Below are positions 1 to 9,244 of a stretch of 54,587 nucleotides of DNA, piece after piece. The notes beneath the pieces are model-generated. The model searched no databases. It saw nothing but the letters and a program-made list of their open reading frames with translations, and had not been told where the DNA came from. The DNA lies in assembly GCA_048213135.1 (NCBI GenBank), contig PS015152.1:9807-64393 (forward strand), in the 5' to 3' direction. This DNA comes from Reclinomonas americana ATCC 50394 (lineage: Eukaryota > Jakobida > Jakobea > Jakobida). A program made the position numbers and the translations under genes. Position 1 is the first letter of the stretch; every line of letters begins with the position of its first letter.

Positions 1-431
1 TACACGGTGCCAATGTGACCCACCAGCAGCTGCATTTGTGCGCCGGTCGCCAGTGACCACACGCGCACTGATGTGTCCACGCTCCCACTGACCGCGAGGC
101 GATCGTTGGGAGAGACGCCGACACAATGCACTGCATCAGCGTGGCCGTCCAGTCGGCGCACCGCCTGCCCGCTCGCCAGCGACCACACGCGCACAGTCTT
201 GTCTTGACTGCCACTGACAACGTGCTGGCCGTCGGTGGTGATGGCGACGGCCCACACCTCCTCTGTGTGTCCCTCCAGTCGGCGCACTTCTACTCCGCTG
301 GTCAGCGCACACACACGCACCACGGGCAGGTCGATGCAGCCGCACACGACGTGCTGTGCGTCGGGAGTGACGGCGATGCATGTCAGAGGGCCGAAGCGCA
401 CGCGGAGGCACTTGGAGGGGAGGGTGGACAT
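1..431 (-). CDS. WD40-repeat protein, 3' end outside window
   Basis: The reading frame opens at the ATG at 431 (MSTLPSKCLRVRFGPL) and is still open at base 1, so about 143 residues (three blades and part of a fourth) are visible. Blades show the family pattern VAITTDGQHVVSGSQDKTV with RVWSLASG, separated by GH turns. It is more diverged than its neighbours: blade 1 lacks the usual ITGH opening, ends in VRVCALTSG and reads VVCGCIDLPV where others have VSGS.DKTV. It lies on the same strand as the rest of the array and upstream of nothing else visible. A WD40 propeller is certain from the sequence; ligand and cell location are unknown. Whether it keeps the family tail cannot be seen. Confidence 0.85.
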   Translation of the reverse strand, partial: MSTLPSKCLRVRFGPLTCIAVTPDAQHVVCGCIDLPVVRVCALTSGVEVRRLEGHTEEVWAVAITTDGQHVVSGSQDKTVRVWSLASGQAVRRLDGHADAVHCVGVSPNDRLAVSGSVDTSVRVWSLATGAQMQLLVGHIGTV

Positions 432-717
432 GGGGAGAAGTGACAGAGATAAGAAGTGCGTGACTCGGACGACGGACAAGCGGAAGTTCTTCAATCGATG
501 GACTCCTCGCGTCACAAAGAGCGACGGCAACTGAAACAGGATGAATGCCACCAGCAACAGCAGGGAACATTACAGTACATTTGACTTCATCGATTGTCTG
601 GAGGCAACAGAAACGAACAGAACTCTCTCTCTCTCTCTCTGTCTTCTCTCTCTTCTCTCTCTCTCTCTCTCATCTCCTCACTCGCTCTCTCTCTCATCCC
701 TTTCTCTCTGTCTCCTC

Positions 718-1830
718 TCACAAGTGGGACTCCGAATCCGCGCTGCGCCGAAGAAGCACAACCACCGCCTCCTCCACGATGAAGCAGCGCAACACAATCT
801 CCGCCAAACACCAACAACCAGGCTCTTCGTCGTCCTCGCCCTCGTCTTCTCGTTGCATCTCCTGCACGGCTCGCATCGCCTCGCGTGCTGCGCCCAACTC
901 AAACGCAGCGAGGCCACACGGAGTGGACCACACTCGCAAAGTATTGTCATTGCTACCACTCACAACATGCCGGCCATCGGGAGTCACCGCAACAGCATGC
1001 ACAGACCGATCGTGTCCCTCCAGCTGCTGCACCTCTCTTCCACTGACCAGTGACCACACTCGCACAATCGGGTCCGCAGCATTGCCTCCACTCACAACGT
1101 GCTCACCGTCGGGGGTGACGGAGACGTGCAACTTGTTACGAGTGTGTCCTTCAAACCGTCGTACTTCCTTGCCAGTCGTCATCGACCACACTCTCATAGT
1201 CCCGTCTCCACTGCAACTCACGACGTGCTTACCATCGGGTGCAATTGCAACCGACAGCACCTCACCTCTATGTCCCTTCAGCCGGCGTACTTCTGCGCCA
1301 TTCTCCAGTGACCACACACGCACGGTGTTGTCCCAGCTGCCACTAACAACATGCTGACCATCTGGCGTGACGGCAACAGAGTTCACTTCACTAGTGTGGC
1401 CCTCGAATCGCCTCACCTCCTCTCCACTCGCCAGTGACCACACACGCACAGTCCTGTCCCTACTACCGCTGACAATGTGAACCCCATCGGGAGTGATCGC
1501 CACACAATGCACGTCCTCGGTGTGCCCCTCCATCCGTCTCACCTCTGCTCCACTCTCCAGTGACCACACTCGCACTGTCATGTCTCCACCGCCGCTCACC
1601 GCATGCGCACCATCGGGAGTGATGGCGATCGAGTTCACATGACCCACGTGACCCTGCAGTTGTCGCACCTCAGCTCCAGTCGCCAGTGACCACACTCGCA
1701 CTGTCTTGTCCCCACTTCCAGAGACGATGTGACGACCGTCGGGAGTGATGGCGACGCATGTCACAGGGCCTGTGTGACCGGTGATGTGCTTGGAGGGGAG
1801 GAGAGTGAGGGGAGAGGGAGAAAGGGACAT
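718..1830 (-). CDS. Seven-bladed WD40 protein with family C-terminal tail
   Basis: Single exon, 370 residues. The ATG at 1830 was chosen because MSLSPSPLTLLPSKHITGH matches the start of almost all paralogs; the open frame further upstream is only CT-tract translation. Residues about 16-310 are seven WD blades of about 42 residues, each ending RVWSL..G.EV. Entry loops after GH read TGP, VGH, TED, TSE, RGE, TRNK and DRS. Blade 5 carries the SCSGDGTMRVWSMTTGKEV variant and blade 6 the insert-containing SGGNAADPIVRVWS, both fixed across the family. The tail (about 311-370) contains an acidic stretch, then CWCLAEIVLRCFIVEEA and ends ESHL. Such a propeller should be a protein-binding scaffold; no catalytic domain is present. 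Confidence 0.92.
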   Translation of the reverse strand: MSLSPSPLTLLPSKHITGHTGPVTCVAITPDGRHIVSGSGDKTVRVWSLATGAEVRQLQGHVGHVNSIAITPDGAHAVSGGGDMTVRVWSLESGAEVRRMEGHTEDVHCVAITPDGVHIVSGSRDRTVRVWSLASGEEVRRFEGHTSEVNSVAVTPDGQHVVSGSWDNTVRVWSLENGAEVRRLKGHRGEVLSVAIAPDGKHVVSCSGDGTMRVWSMTTGKEVRRFEGHTRNKLHVSVTPDGEHVVSGGNAADPIVRVWSLVSGREVQQLEGHDRSVHAVAVTPDGRHVVSGSNDNTLRVWSTPCGLAAFELGAAREAMRAVQEMQREDEGEDDEEPGCWCLAEIVLRCFIVEEAVVVLLRRSADSESHL

Positions 1831-2084
1831 GGGGAAGGGAGGGGAGAGAGAGAGGGGGGACAATCACCTCTTGGGTTCGAGTTCGTGTGTGTGTGTGTGT
1901 GTGTGTGGGACAAGGACGGATTTTTGCATGCCTTGTGCACCGCACGTATCGCAATAGCAGCCTTGACACTGCTCGCATCGAATGCAGGAACACTCTGGCA
2001 ACTTAAGTAGGCATCGTTCACTTTGGGCCATCACAAAAAAGCACCAAAAAATCGAGCATCTCTCTCTCTCTCGTCCCTCTCTCC
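1831..2084 (-). repeat. Conserved WD-array spacer, variant a
   Basis: Read on the minus strand this holds the 3' flank of the gene ending at 2085 (GA-rich), then a conserved segment related to TTGATCCAGAATGCACCTGC and CATTCGATGCGAGCAGTGTC (about 1950-2030), then a (CA)n tract, a GA.TTGATTGTTG-like core and a CT-rich leader before the ATG at 1830. The same order recurs in the other spacers, so it probably contains a terminator or poly(A) region and the promoter of the next gene. No reading frame is conserved. Confidence 0.7.
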
Positions 2085-3200
2085 TCACAAGTGCGACTCC
2101 GAATCCATGTTGCGCCGAAGAAGCACAACCACCGCCTCTTCCACGATGAAGCAGCGCATCACAATCTCCGCCAAACACCAACAACCAGGCTCATCGTCCT
2201 CGCCCTCGTCAACCACACCTGCGCATGCTCGCTGCGTCTCTTGCACGGCTCGCATTGCCGTTCGTGCTGCATCAAGCTCAAACACAGCGAGGCCGCAGGG
2301 AGTGGACCACACTCGCAAAGTATTGTCGAAGCTACCACTGACAACATGCCGACCATCGGGAGACACGGCAATAGAACGCACACCTCCAGTGTGCCCCTCC
2401 AACTGTAGAACTTCTCTTCCACTGGCCAGTGACCACACTCGCACAATCGCGTCAAACACATTACCTCCACTAACAACGTGCTCACCGTCGGGGGTAACGG
2501 AGACGTGCATTATAGAATGAGTGTGTTCTTCAAACCGCCGCACTTCTTCTCCTGTCGCCATTGACCACACCCTCACAGTCTCGTCTCCACTGCAACTCAC
2601 AATGTGCTGACCATTGGGTGTAACGGCAACCGACCACACCCAATACGCGTGTCCCTCCAGTCGTCGCACTTCTGCGCCATTCTCCAGCGACCACACGCGA
2701 ACAGTCCTGTCATAGCTTCCGCAGACAACGTAGAGAGCATCCGGCGTGACGGCGACAAAATTCACTCCGCCAGTGTGGCCCTCAAACTGCCACACTTCCT
2801 GCCCCCTTGCCAGTGACCACACACGCACAGTGTCATCCCTGCTCCCGCTGATAATGTGGACCCCATCAGGAGTGATGGCAATACATTGCACTACCTCAGC
2901 GTGCCCCTTCAACAGACGCACTTCTTCTCCACTCTCCAGTGACCACACTCGCACTGAACGGTCAGAACTGCCACTCACGATGTGCTGGCCATTGGGAGTC
3001 ACGGCAACAGACAACACCATATCAGTGTGTCCCTCCAGTCGTCGCACCTCCTCTCCACTCTCAAGTGACCACACGCGCACTGTCTTGTCTTGGCTCCCGG
3101 AGATAATGTGCTGACCATTGGGAGTGATGGCGACAAACATAACAGCGCCCGTGTGACCAGTAATTCGTTTGGAGGGGAGGAGGAGGGGGGAGAGGGACAT
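2085..3200 (-). CDS. Seven-bladed WD40 protein with family C-terminal tail
   Basis: Single exon, 371 residues from ATG 3200 (MSLSPLLLPSKRITGH, a leader shorter by a few residues). Blade-entry loops are TGA, TDM, AEV, TGG, AYW, THSIM (blade 6, introduced by EEH instead of EGH) and TGG. Blades 2-3 (DMVLSVAVTPNGQHIVSGSS and AEVVQCIAITPDGVHI) are nearly the same as in the next gene up (3499-4620), and blades 4-5 (SLARGQEV, ALYVVCGS, AYWVWSVAVTPNGQ) match 7842-8960, so the gene looks like a mosaic. The tail has the long form TQRACAGVVDEGEDDEPG followed by CWCLAEIVMRCFIVEEA, shared with 4966-6090. Confidence 0.92.
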   Translation of the reverse strand: MSLSPLLLPSKRITGHTGAVMFVAITPNGQHIISGSQDKTVRVWSLESGEEVRRLEGHTDMVLSVAVTPNGQHIVSGSSDRSVRVWSLESGEEVRLLKGHAEVVQCIAITPDGVHIISGSRDDTVRVWSLARGQEVWQFEGHTGGVNFVAVTPDALYVVCGSYDRTVRVWSLENGAEVRRLEGHAYWVWSVAVTPNGQHIVSCSGDETVRVWSMATGEEVRRFEEHTHSIMHVSVTPDGEHVVSGGNVFDAIVRVWSLASGREVLQLEGHTGGVRSIAVSPDGRHVVSGSFDNTLRVWSTPCGLAVFELDAARTAMRAVQETQRACAGVVDEGEDDEPGCWCLAEIVMRCFIVEEAVVVLLRRNMDSESHL

Positions 3201-3498
3201 GAGGAATGGAGAGAGCAGAGAGAGTGAAAGAGAAAAGAGAGAAGTGAGGGGGAACGATCAGCGCGCCGCCGGCGTGTGTTGAACTACCGGGACAGGACGA
3301 CGATGGCACTTCCTCGCGCACGACACCTGCACGCCGACTTGCAGCAGGCTTTCATCGATAGCGTCGAATGCAGGTGCAACAACTTGGCACAACACGTTCA
3401 CTGCAATGCGCTATTTCAAAGAGAAAACAAAAAGGCAACTCTTTCTTTCTTTCTCTCTTCTCATCCCTTTCTCTCTCTTCTCATCACCCTCTCTCCTC
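3201..3498 (-). repeat. Conserved WD-array spacer, variant b
   Basis: Minus-strand order: GA-rich flank after the stop at 3499, poly-T, then a block around 3350-3420 containing GTTGCACCTGCATTCGACGC and AGCCTGCTGCAAGTCGG, then CGTCCTGTCCCGG and a CT-rich leader up to the ATG at 3200. The AGCCTGCTGCAAGTCG element separates variant b (also at 10011-10290 and 14611-14889) from variant a. Confidence 0.65.
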
Positions 3499-4620
3499 TC
3501 ACAAGTGCGACTCCGGGTCCACGCTGCGTCGATGTAGAACCACCGCCGCCTCCTCCACAATGAAGCACCGCAGCACAATCTCCGCCAGACACCAACAATC
3601 TGGCTCATCGTCGTCTTCATCTGCGTCGTCTACAGCTTCTCGTTGCACCTCCTGCACGGCCCGCATCGCCGCCCGCGCTGTGTAGAGCTCAAACGCAGCG
3701 AGACCACACGGAGTGGACCACACTCGCAAAGTCCTGTCATTACTGCCACTCACGACATGTCGACCATCAGCTGAGACGGCAACCGAACGCACACCTTTAG
3801 TGTGTCCCTCCAGCTGCCGCACCTCTCTTCCACTGGCCAACGACCACACTCGCACAATCGGGTCAAACACATTACCTCCACTAACAACGTGCTCACCGTC
3901 GGGGGTGACGGAGACGTGCATCAGGTTCTCATTGTGTCCTTCAAACCGCCGCACTTCTTCTCGTGTAGCCATTGACCACATTTTCATTGTCTCGGCGGAA
4001 CTGCAACTCACAATGTGCTGACCATCGGGTGTAACGGCGACAGAATTCACCCAACCTCTATGCCCGTCGAACCGGTGCACTTCGGCGACATTCTCCAGTG
4101 ACCACACGTGAACAGTCCTGTAATAGCTTCCGCTGACGACGTAGAGACCATCCGGCGTGACTGTGACAGAGTGCACCCACCAAGTGTGCCCTTCAAACTG
4201 CCACACTTCCTCTCCACTCGCCAGTGACCACACACGCACAGTGCCGTCCCTGCTCCCGCTGACAATGTGAACCCCGTCGGGAGTGATGGCAACACATTGC
4301 ACTACCTCAGCGTGTCCCTCTAACCGTCTCACTTCCACTCCACTCTCAAGTGACCACACTCGCACTGAACAGTCAGCACTGCCACTCACAATGTGCTGGC
4401 CATTGGGAGTCACGGCAACAGACAACACCATATCAGTGTGTCCCTTCAGTCGTCGCACCTCAACTCCAGTCGCCAAAGACCACACTCGCACTGTCTTGTC
4501 CCCACTTCCAGAGACGATGTGCGCGCCATCGGGGGTGATGGCGACACACCTCACAGCGTTCGTGTGACCAGTAATTCGTCCGGAGGGGAGGAGGATGAGT
4601 GGAGAGGGAGCCAGGGACAT
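3499..4620 (-). CDS. Seven-bladed WD40 protein with family C-terminal tail
   Basis: Single exon, 373 residues. Start taken at ATG 4620 (MSLAPSPLILLPSGRITGH). Entry loops of the seven blades: TNA, TDM, AEV, TWW, RGW, NENLM, TKG. Blade 4 is atypical at its end (SGSYYRTVHVWSLENVAEVHRF), with Y replacing the usual D at the turn and H replacing R before VW. Blade 5 also departs from consensus (SCSSAETMKMWSMATREEV), losing the GD turn. These changes fall on framework positions, so one or two blades may be weakened. Tail: LYTARAAMRAVQEVQREAV, an acidic DADEDDDEPD run, CWCLAEIVLRCFIVEEA and PESHL. It shares blades 2-3 with the downstream neighbour at 2085-3200. Confidence 0.9.
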   Translation of the reverse strand: MSLAPSPLILLPSGRITGHTNAVRCVAITPDGAHIVSGSGDKTVRVWSLATGVEVRRLKGHTDMVLSVAVTPNGQHIVSGSADCSVRVWSLESGVEVRRLEGHAEVVQCVAITPDGVHIVSGSRDGTVRVWSLASGEEVWQFEGHTWWVHSVTVTPDGLYVVSGSYYRTVHVWSLENVAEVHRFDGHRGWVNSVAVTPDGQHIVSCSSAETMKMWSMATREEVRRFEGHNENLMHVSVTPDGEHVVSGGNVFDPIVRVWSLASGREVRQLEGHTKGVRSVAVSADGRHVVSGSNDRTLRVWSTPCGLAAFELYTARAAMRAVQEVQREAVDDADEDDDEPDCWCLAEIVLRCFIVEEAAVVLHRRSVDPESHL

Positions 4621-4965
4621 GAGGAAGGAAGGGGAGGGAGAGGAGATAAGGGAGCAGGGAGAGCACAGAGAGAGAGAGAGAGAGAGAGGAAACAGAGAGG
4701 CCAATCAAACTCTGGGTTCGTGTGTGTCCGCGTGTGCGCGTTGCGTGGGACCGGGACGATGGTGGACTTGGCAGCACTTCCTTGCGCATCACACCTAGAT
4801 CGCAACAGCAACCTTGACACTGCTCGCATCGAATGCAGGTGCATTCTGGATCAACAACCAGGCACATTCACTTTGGGTCATCACAAAAAACACGAAACAA
4901 CAAAACAAAATCAAGCATCTCACTCTCCAAATCTCTCTCTCTCTCTGTCTCTCGTCCCTCTCTCC
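4621..4965 (-). repeat. Conserved WD-array spacer, variant a
   Basis: About 345 bases without a gene. On the minus strand: GA-rich 3' flank, TTTTGTGATGACCCAAAGTG, the block TTGATCCAGAATGCACCTGC and CATTCGATGCGAGCAGTGTC (about 4800-4860), CATCGTCCCGGTCCCACGC (about 4740-4762), GAGTTTGATTGGCC (about 4699-4712) and a CT-rich leader to the ATG at 4620. It probably carries the end of one transcript and the start of the next. Confidence 0.7.
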
Positions 4966-6090
4966 TCACAAGTGCGACTCCGAATCCATGTTGCGCCGAA
5001 GAAGCACAACCTCCGCTTCCTCCACAATAAAACAGCGCATCACAATCTCCGCCAAACACCAACAACCAGGCTCATCGTCCTCGCCCTTGTCAACCACACC
5101 TGCGCATGCTCGCTGCGTCTCTTGCACGGCTCGCATTGCCGTTCGTGCTGCATCAAGCTCAAACGCAGCGAGGCCACACGGAGTGGACCAAACTCGCAAA
5201 GTGTTGTCGAAGCTACCACTGACAACATGCCGACCATCAGGTGAGACGGCAACAGAACGCACAAATTCAGTGTGTCCCTCCAACTGTAGCACCTCTCTTC
5301 CACTTGCCAGTGACCACACTCGCACAATCGGGTCCGCAGCATTGCCTCCACTCATAACGTGCTCACCGTCGGGGGTGACGGAGGCGAATAACAGGTTCTG
5401 AGTGTGTCCATCAAACCGCTGCACTTCTTCTCCTGTCGCCATTGACCACACTCTCACAGTCTTGTCTAAGCTGCAACTCACAATGTGCTGGCCATTGGGT
5501 GTAACGGCAACCGACCACAGCCAACTTCTATGCCCGTCCATCCAGCGCACTTCTGCACCATTCTCCAGTGACCACACCCGCACAGTCTTGTCATTGCTTC
5601 CGCTGACAACGTGGAGACCATCTGGCGTGACTGCGACAGACGTCACTCCCCCAGTGTGTCTCTCCAACCGTCTCACCTCCTGCCCACTCGCCAGTGACCA
5701 CACACGCACAGTTTTGTCACTGCCCCCGCTGACAACGAGCTGACCGTCGGGAGTGATGGCGACAGATTCCACTTCTCCAGTGTGGCCCTTCAACCGTCGC
5801 ACTTTTTCTCCACTCTCCAGTGACCACACACGCACGGTATGGTCATCACTGCCACTCACGATGTGCTGGCCATTGGGAGTGACAGCGACTGAGTTCACAT
5901 AGTGAGTGTGTCCTTTCAGTCGTCGTACCTCAGCTCCAGTCGCCAGTGACCACACGCGCACTGTCTTGTCCCCACTTCCAGAGATTATGTGCTGACCATC
6001 AGGAGTGATGGCGACACAAGTCACTGAGCCACTGTGCCCAGTGATGCGCTTGGAGGGGAGGAGGATGAGTGGAGAGGGAGCCAGGGACAT
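4966..6090 (-). CDS. Seven-bladed WD40 protein with family C-terminal tail
   Basis: Single exon, 374 residues from ATG 6090 (MSLAPSPLILLPSKRITGH). Entry loops: SGS, THY, TGE, TGG (after ERH, losing the G of GH), RSW, TQNLL, TEF. Blade 3 has the SGGSDKTVRVWSLASGQEV form found also at 6393-7505. Blade 6 begins FASVTPDGEHVMSGGNAADP. The tail is of the long type (TQRACAGVVDKGEDDEPG, then CWCLAEIVMRCFIVEEA and EVVLLRRNMDSESHL) and is almost the same as the tail of 2085-3200 although the blades differ, again pointing to exchange of segments. Framework DH/SGS/RVWS positions are intact in all blades, so a folded propeller is expected. Confidence 0.92.
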   Translation of the reverse strand: MSLAPSPLILLPSKRITGHSGSVTCVAITPDGQHIISGSGDKTVRVWSLATGAEVRRLKGHTHYVNSVAVTPNGQHIVSGSDDHTVRVWSLESGEKVRRLKGHTGEVESVAITPDGQLVVSGGSDKTVRVWSLASGQEVRRLERHTGGVTSVAVTPDGLHVVSGSNDKTVRVWSLENGAEVRWMDGHRSWLWSVAVTPNGQHIVSCSLDKTVRVWSMATGEEVQRFDGHTQNLLFASVTPDGEHVMSGGNAADPIVRVWSLASGREVLQLEGHTEFVRSVAVSPDGRHVVSGSFDNTLRVWSTPCGLAAFELDAARTAMRAVQETQRACAGVVDKGEDDEPGCWCLAEIVMRCFIVEEAEVVLLRRNMDSESHL

Positions 6091-6131
6091 GAGGAAGGAA
6101 GGGGATGGAGAGGAGATAAGAGATCAGGGAG

Positions 6132-6168
<37 letters not shown>

Positions 6169-6392
6169 CAGAGAGGCCAATCAAACTCGTGTGTGTGTGT
6201 GTGCGCGTGGGACCAGGACGGACATCGCAATAGGCTTTTACCTTGCTCACACCGAATGCAGGTGCACTAACAAACAAGCAGGCACAAATCGTTCACTTTG
6301 GGTCATCACAAAAAAACAAAACCACAAAACAAAATCAAGCATCTCACTCTCTACTAGCTCTCTCTCTCTCACTCTCTCGCCCCTCCCATGTT
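6091..6392 (-). repeat. Conserved WD-array spacer, variant a
   Basis: Minus-strand order as in other spacers: GA tract after the stop, poly-T/TGATGACCCAAAGTGAACGA, a shortened TGCACCTGCATTCGGTGTGA block (about 6246-6270), GTCCTGGTCCCACGC, a (CA)n run, GAGTTTGATTGGCC (about 6174-6187) and a CT leader to ATG 6090. This copy lacks the AGTGTCAAGG segment present in 4621-4965. Confidence 0.65.
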
Positions 6393-7505
6393 TCACAAGT
6401 GCGACTCGGGTTCCATGCTGCGCCGGTGCAGTACCACCGCGGCCTCCTCCACAATGAAGCAGCGCAGCACCATCTCCGCCAGACACCGCGAATCCGATTC
6501 TTCATCTTCGTCAGCCACAGCTTCTCGCTGCATCTCCTGCACGGCCCGCATCGCTGCCCGTGCTGTATCAACCTCAAACGCAGCGAGGCCACAAGGAGTG
6601 GACCACACACGCAAGATCCTGTCATAACCACCACTCACAACATGCCGACCATCAGGTGAGACGGCAACAGAGCTCACATAGCCATCGTGTCCCTCCAGCT
6701 GCCGCACCTCTCTTCCACTTGCCAGTGACCACACTCGCACAATCGGGTCAGCAGCATTGCCTGCACTCACAACGTGCTCTCCGTCGGGGGTGACTGAAAC
6801 GTGAACCTTGTAATAAGTGTGTCCTTCAAACCGTCGCACTTCCTTGCCAGTAGTCATTGACCATACTCTCATAGTATGGTCTAAACTACAACTAACAATG
6901 TGCTGACTATCAGGTGTAATGGCAACCGACGGTACCCAATTATAGTGTCCTTTAAACCGGCGCACTTCAGCACCAGTCTCCAGCGACCACACCCGCACAG
7001 TCTTGTCATTGCTTCCGCTGACAACGTAGAGAGCATCCGGCGTGACGGCGACAGAGTTCACTCCGTCAGTGTGGCCCTCAAACCGCCTCACTTCCTGCCC
7101 CTTTGCCAGTGACCACACACGCACAGTTTTGTCACTGCCCCCGCTGACAACGTGCTCCCCGTCGGGAGTGATGGCAACAGATTGCACCCATCCAGTGTGT
7201 CCCTCCAACCGTCGCACTTCTGCTCCACTCTCCAGTGACCACACTCGCACTGTGTAGTCAGAACTCCCACTCACGATGTGCTGGCCATTGGGAGTGACGG
7301 CAACAGAGTTCACATAACCCTCATGTTCCTTCAGTCGTCGTACCTCAGCTCCAGTCGCCAGAGACCACACGCGCACTGTCCTGTCTTCACTCCCAGAGAT
7401 AATGCACTGACCGTCGGGAGTGACGGCGACGCACGCCACTGAGCGAGTGTGACCAGTGATGCGCTTGGTGAGTAGGAGGAAGATTGGAGAGGGAGCCAGG
7501 GACAT
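6393..7505 (-). CDS. Seven-bladed WD40 protein with family C-terminal tail
   Basis: Single exon, 370 residues. ATG 7505 gives MSLAPSPIFLLLTKRITGH, a slightly altered leader (LLTK in place of LPSK). Entry loops: TRS, EGY (after KEH), TGW, TDG, YNW, TYYK, DGY. Blade 4 (ALYVVSGSNDKTVRVW, SLETGAEVRRFKGH) and blade 5 (VPSVAITPDSQHIVSCSLDH) are related to the plus-strand array at 34-38 kb, which has the same ITPDSQHIVSCS string. Tail is the short form: AFEVDTARAAMRAVQEM, QREAVADEDEESDSRCLAEM, VLRCFIVEEAAVVLHRRS and ending ESHL. All seven blades keep the structural GH, D and RVWS residues. Confidence 0.92.
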   Translation of the reverse strand: MSLAPSPIFLLLTKRITGHTRSVACVAVTPDGQCIISGSEDRTVRVWSLATGAEVRRLKEHEGYVNSVAVTPNGQHIVSGSSDYTVRVWSLESGAEVRRLEGHTGWVQSVAITPDGEHVVSGGSDKTVRVWSLAKGQEVRRFEGHTDGVNSVAVTPDALYVVSGSNDKTVRVWSLETGAEVRRFKGHYNWVPSVAITPDSQHIVSCSLDHTMRVWSMTTGKEVRRFEGHTYYKVHVSVTPDGEHVVSAGNAADPIVRVWSLASGREVRQLEGHDGYVSSVAVSPDGRHVVSGGYDRILRVWSTPCGLAAFEVDTARAAMRAVQEMQREAVADEDEESDSRCLAEMVLRCFIVEEAAVVLHRRSMEPESHL

Positions 7506-7841
7506 GAGGAAGGGAGGGGAGGGAGAGGAGATAAGGGAGCAGGGAGAGCACAGAGAGAGAGAGAGGAAACAGAGAGAGAAGAAACAGAGAGGCAACAATC
7601 AACTCTGGTGTGCGTAGCGTGGGACCGGGACGATGGTGGACTTGGCAAAGCACTTCCTTGCGCATCACACCAAGATCGCAATAGCAACCTTGACACTGCT
7701 CGCATCGAATGCAGGTGCATTCTGGATCAACAAGCAGGCACAACTCGTTCACTTTGGGTCATCACAAAAAAAAACGAACAAAACAAAATCAAGCATCTCA
7801 CTCTCTAGCTCTCTCTCTCTCTCTCTCGTCCTTCTCTCTCC
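7506..7841 (-). repeat. Conserved WD-array spacer, variant a
   Basis: About 336 bases without a gene. It carries the complete variant-a set on the minus strand: GA-rich flank, TGATGACCCAAAGTGAACGA, TTGATCCAGAATGCACCTGC with CATTCGATGCGAGCAGTGTC (about 7685-7735), CATCGTCCCGGTCCCACGC (about 7617-7638), CCAGAGTTGATTGTTGCC (7590-7607) and the CT leader to ATG 7505. Very similar to 4621-4965, so the spacers have also been duplicated or homogenised. Confidence 0.7.
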
Positions 7842-8960
7842 TCACAAGTGCGACTCCGAATCCATGTTGCGCCGAAGAAGCACAACCTCCGCTTCCTCCA
7901 AGATGAAACAGCGCATCACAATCTCCGCCAAACACCAACAACATGGCTCATCGTCCTCGCCCTAGTCAACCACACCTGCTCGCTGCATCTCCTGCACGGC
8001 CAGCATTGCCGTTCGCGCTGCGTAGAGCTCAAACGCAGCGAGGCCACACGGAGTGGACCACACTCGCAAAGTGTTGTCGAAGCTACCACTGACAACATGC
8101 CGACCATCGGGAGACACGGCAATAGAACGCACAAATTCAGTGTGTCCCTCCAACTGTAGCACCTCTCTTCCACTGGCCAGTGACCACACTCGCACAATCG
8201 GGTCCTCCCCGTTGCCTCCACTCATAACGTGCTTACCGCCGGGGGCGACGGAGACGTGCATCAGGTTCTCAGTGTGTCCTTCAAACCGCCGCACTTCTTC
8301 TCCTGTCGCCATTGACCACACTCTCACAGGCTCGTCTCCACTGCAACTCACAATGTGCTGACCATTGGGTGTAACGGCAACCGACCACACCCAATACGCG
8401 TGTCCCCCCACCCGTCGCACTTCAGCGCCATTCTCCAGTGACCACACGCGAACAGTCCTGTCATTGCTTCCGCAGACAACGTAGAGAGCATCCGGCGTGA
8501 CGGCGACAGAGTTCACTCCGCCAGTGTGGCCCTCAAACCGCCTCACTTCCTGCCCCCTCGCCAGTGACCACACACGTACAGTGTCATCCCTGCTCCCGCT
8601 GACAATGTGAACCCCGTCAGGAGTGATGGCCACACAATCCACTTCCTCTGTGTGTCCCTCCAACCGTCTCACTTCTTCTCCACTCTCCAGTGACCACACG
8701 CGCACTGAACGGTCAGCACTGGCACTCACAATGTGCTGGCCATTGGGAGTGACGGCGATTGCGTTCACATAATACGTGTGTCCCTCCAGTCGTCGCACCT
8801 CAACTCCAGTCGCCAAAGACCACACGCGCACTGTGGAGTCCGTACTCCCAGAGATAATGTGCGCACCATCGGGAGTGATGGCGACACATGTCACCGGGTC
8901 CGAGTGCCCCGTGATGCGCTTGGAGGGGAGGAGGATGAGTGGAGAGGGAGCGGTGGACAT
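7842..8960 (-). pseudogene. WD40 family member with premature stop before the tail
   Basis: ATG 8960 opens MSTAPSPLILLPSKRITGH and the frame runs through seven blades (entry loops SDP, TYY, TEE, TGG, AYW, TENLM, TEF) to a TAG at 7962-7964, giving 332 residues. In paralogs the same place reads VVDEGEDDEPG; here the GAG after VVD is TAG. The frame stays open beyond it for the whole family tail (CWCLAEIVMRCF, then EEAEVVLLRRNMDSESHL) to the normal TGA at 7842-7844, so a single base change removed only the tail. The propeller itself looks intact. It may be a recent pseudogene, a functional tail-less form, or a base error in the assembly. Blade 5 has GDEPVRVW in place of GD.TVRVW. Confidence 0.8.
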
Positions 8961-9244
8961 GAGAAAGGAAGGGGAGGGAGAGGCAGCAATCAATCGCAAA
9001 GTCGTCGATGGTGTGTGTGTGTGCGTGTGTCTGTGTGTGTTTGTCGTGTTTTGAAACGACTCGAAAACGTAGGACTACGTAGGACGATGTCGGCACTTCG
9101 GCATTCCTTGCGCACCACACCCAGCAGCAGTCGGTGTCTTGCTCGCATCGAATGCGAGTGCACTCTGGATCAACAACCAGGCACAACTGGTTCATTTGAT
9201 CTGTGAGGGCAACTCTTCTCTCTTCTGCCATCCTCTTCTCTTTG
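8961..9244 (-). repeat. WD-array spacer, diverged variant a
   Basis: Minus-strand spacer between the truncated gene ending at 9245 and ATG 8960. It keeps CAGTTGTGCCTGGTTGTTGATCC-like sequence and GAGTGCACTCGCATTCGATG (about 9140-9200), then a (CA)n tract (9010-9045) and GATTGATTGCTGCC. The GA-rich trailer seen after other genes is replaced by AGAGAAGAGGATGGCAGAAG. Confidence 0.55.

Noticed and set aside
4754-4867. Cys-rich small reading frame in spacers (CTCIRCEQCQGC on the minus strand)
   Set aside because: The DNA block is conserved among spacers but the reading frame is broken or shifted in other copies, so conservation is at DNA level.
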